Source: JAJOKI01 sp964412405
GTDB taxonomy: Archaea; Halobacteriota; UBA148; JAJOKI01
Assembly: GCA_964412405.1 (NCBI GenBank)
Contig: CAYPOB010000009.1
Span: 1 to 21,311, forward strand
Direction of reading: 5' to 3'
DNA: 21,311 bases
In this document: positions 21,308-21,311 of the stretch, piece after piece
Numbering within the stretch: the stretch's first letter is position 1
How the letters are laid out: each line of letters starts with the position of its first letter
Made by a program: the position numbers and the translations under genes
The notes under the pieces: generated by a model
Seen by the model: only the letters and a program-made list of their open reading frames with translations
Databases searched by the model: none
Told to the model about the DNA's origin: nothing

Positions 21308-21311
21308 TATT

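Overview
The window is archaeal. It carries ribosomal protein S17e, archaeal TATA-type promoters, a fused ThiD-ThiN thiamine enzyme, a MOFRL-type glycerate kinase and the siroheme-dependent (Ahb) heme pathway. Ahb heme synthesis together with a GpgS-type glucosyl-3-phosphoglycerate synthase and an S17e-dapA-dapB-ferredoxin-asd gene string points to a cytochrome-bearing methanogen or methane-oxidising relative (Methanosarcinales/Syntrophoarchaeales/ANME-like). That placement is inference; no marker in the window fixes the genus. The single 100-N gap shows it is a draft scaffold.

Layout: (1) 1-789, the end of an unidentified gene and an AT-rich VapBC toxin-antitoxin pair. (2) 839-11035, a nearly complete route from glutamyl-tRNA to heme in two runs: ahbD-ahbA-ahbB-sirC, then hemA-hemB-hemL-hemC-cobA-hemD-ahbC. 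A small opposite-strand gene for an unrecognised four-helix membrane protein sits between them. (3) 11036-11538, a non-coding stretch with a terminator-like hairpin, a tiny ORF behind a perfect Shine-Dalgarno and a striking array of four triloop hairpins. (4) 11539-15955, a compatible-solute-like locus: a GT-A glycosyltransferase and glycerate kinase on +, converging on a glucosyl-3-phosphoglycerate synthase and HAD phosphatase on -. (5) 16014-17324, thiDN. (6) 17325-17862, an assembly gap flanked by an exact 40-nt repeat. (7) 17863-20975, S17e, dapA, dapB, a 56-residue 2[4Fe-4S] ferredoxin and asd (diaminopimelate/lysine and aspartate-family branch). (8) a convergent DUF1622 membrane protein at the right edge.

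How the genes work together: HemA, HemL, HemB, HemC and HemD build uroporphyrinogen III. CobA and SirC turn it into sirohydrochlorin. After iron insertion (no chelatase gene is present here), AhbA/AhbB decarboxylate siroheme and AhbC then AhbD finish heme b. GpgS plus a HAD phosphatase would make glucosylglycerate, with glycerate kinase and a second glycosyltransferase alongside. Asd, DapA and DapB carry out sequential steps from aspartyl phosphate towards diaminopimelate.

The most interesting signals are non-coding. A palindromic element appears to be inserted in frame inside hemD. A second copy with a compensatory stem change lies in the leader of the ferredoxin gene. A larger hairpin array of similar design follows ahbC. 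The heme-cluster membrane protein is also notable: all four of its histidines are predicted on the outer membrane face.
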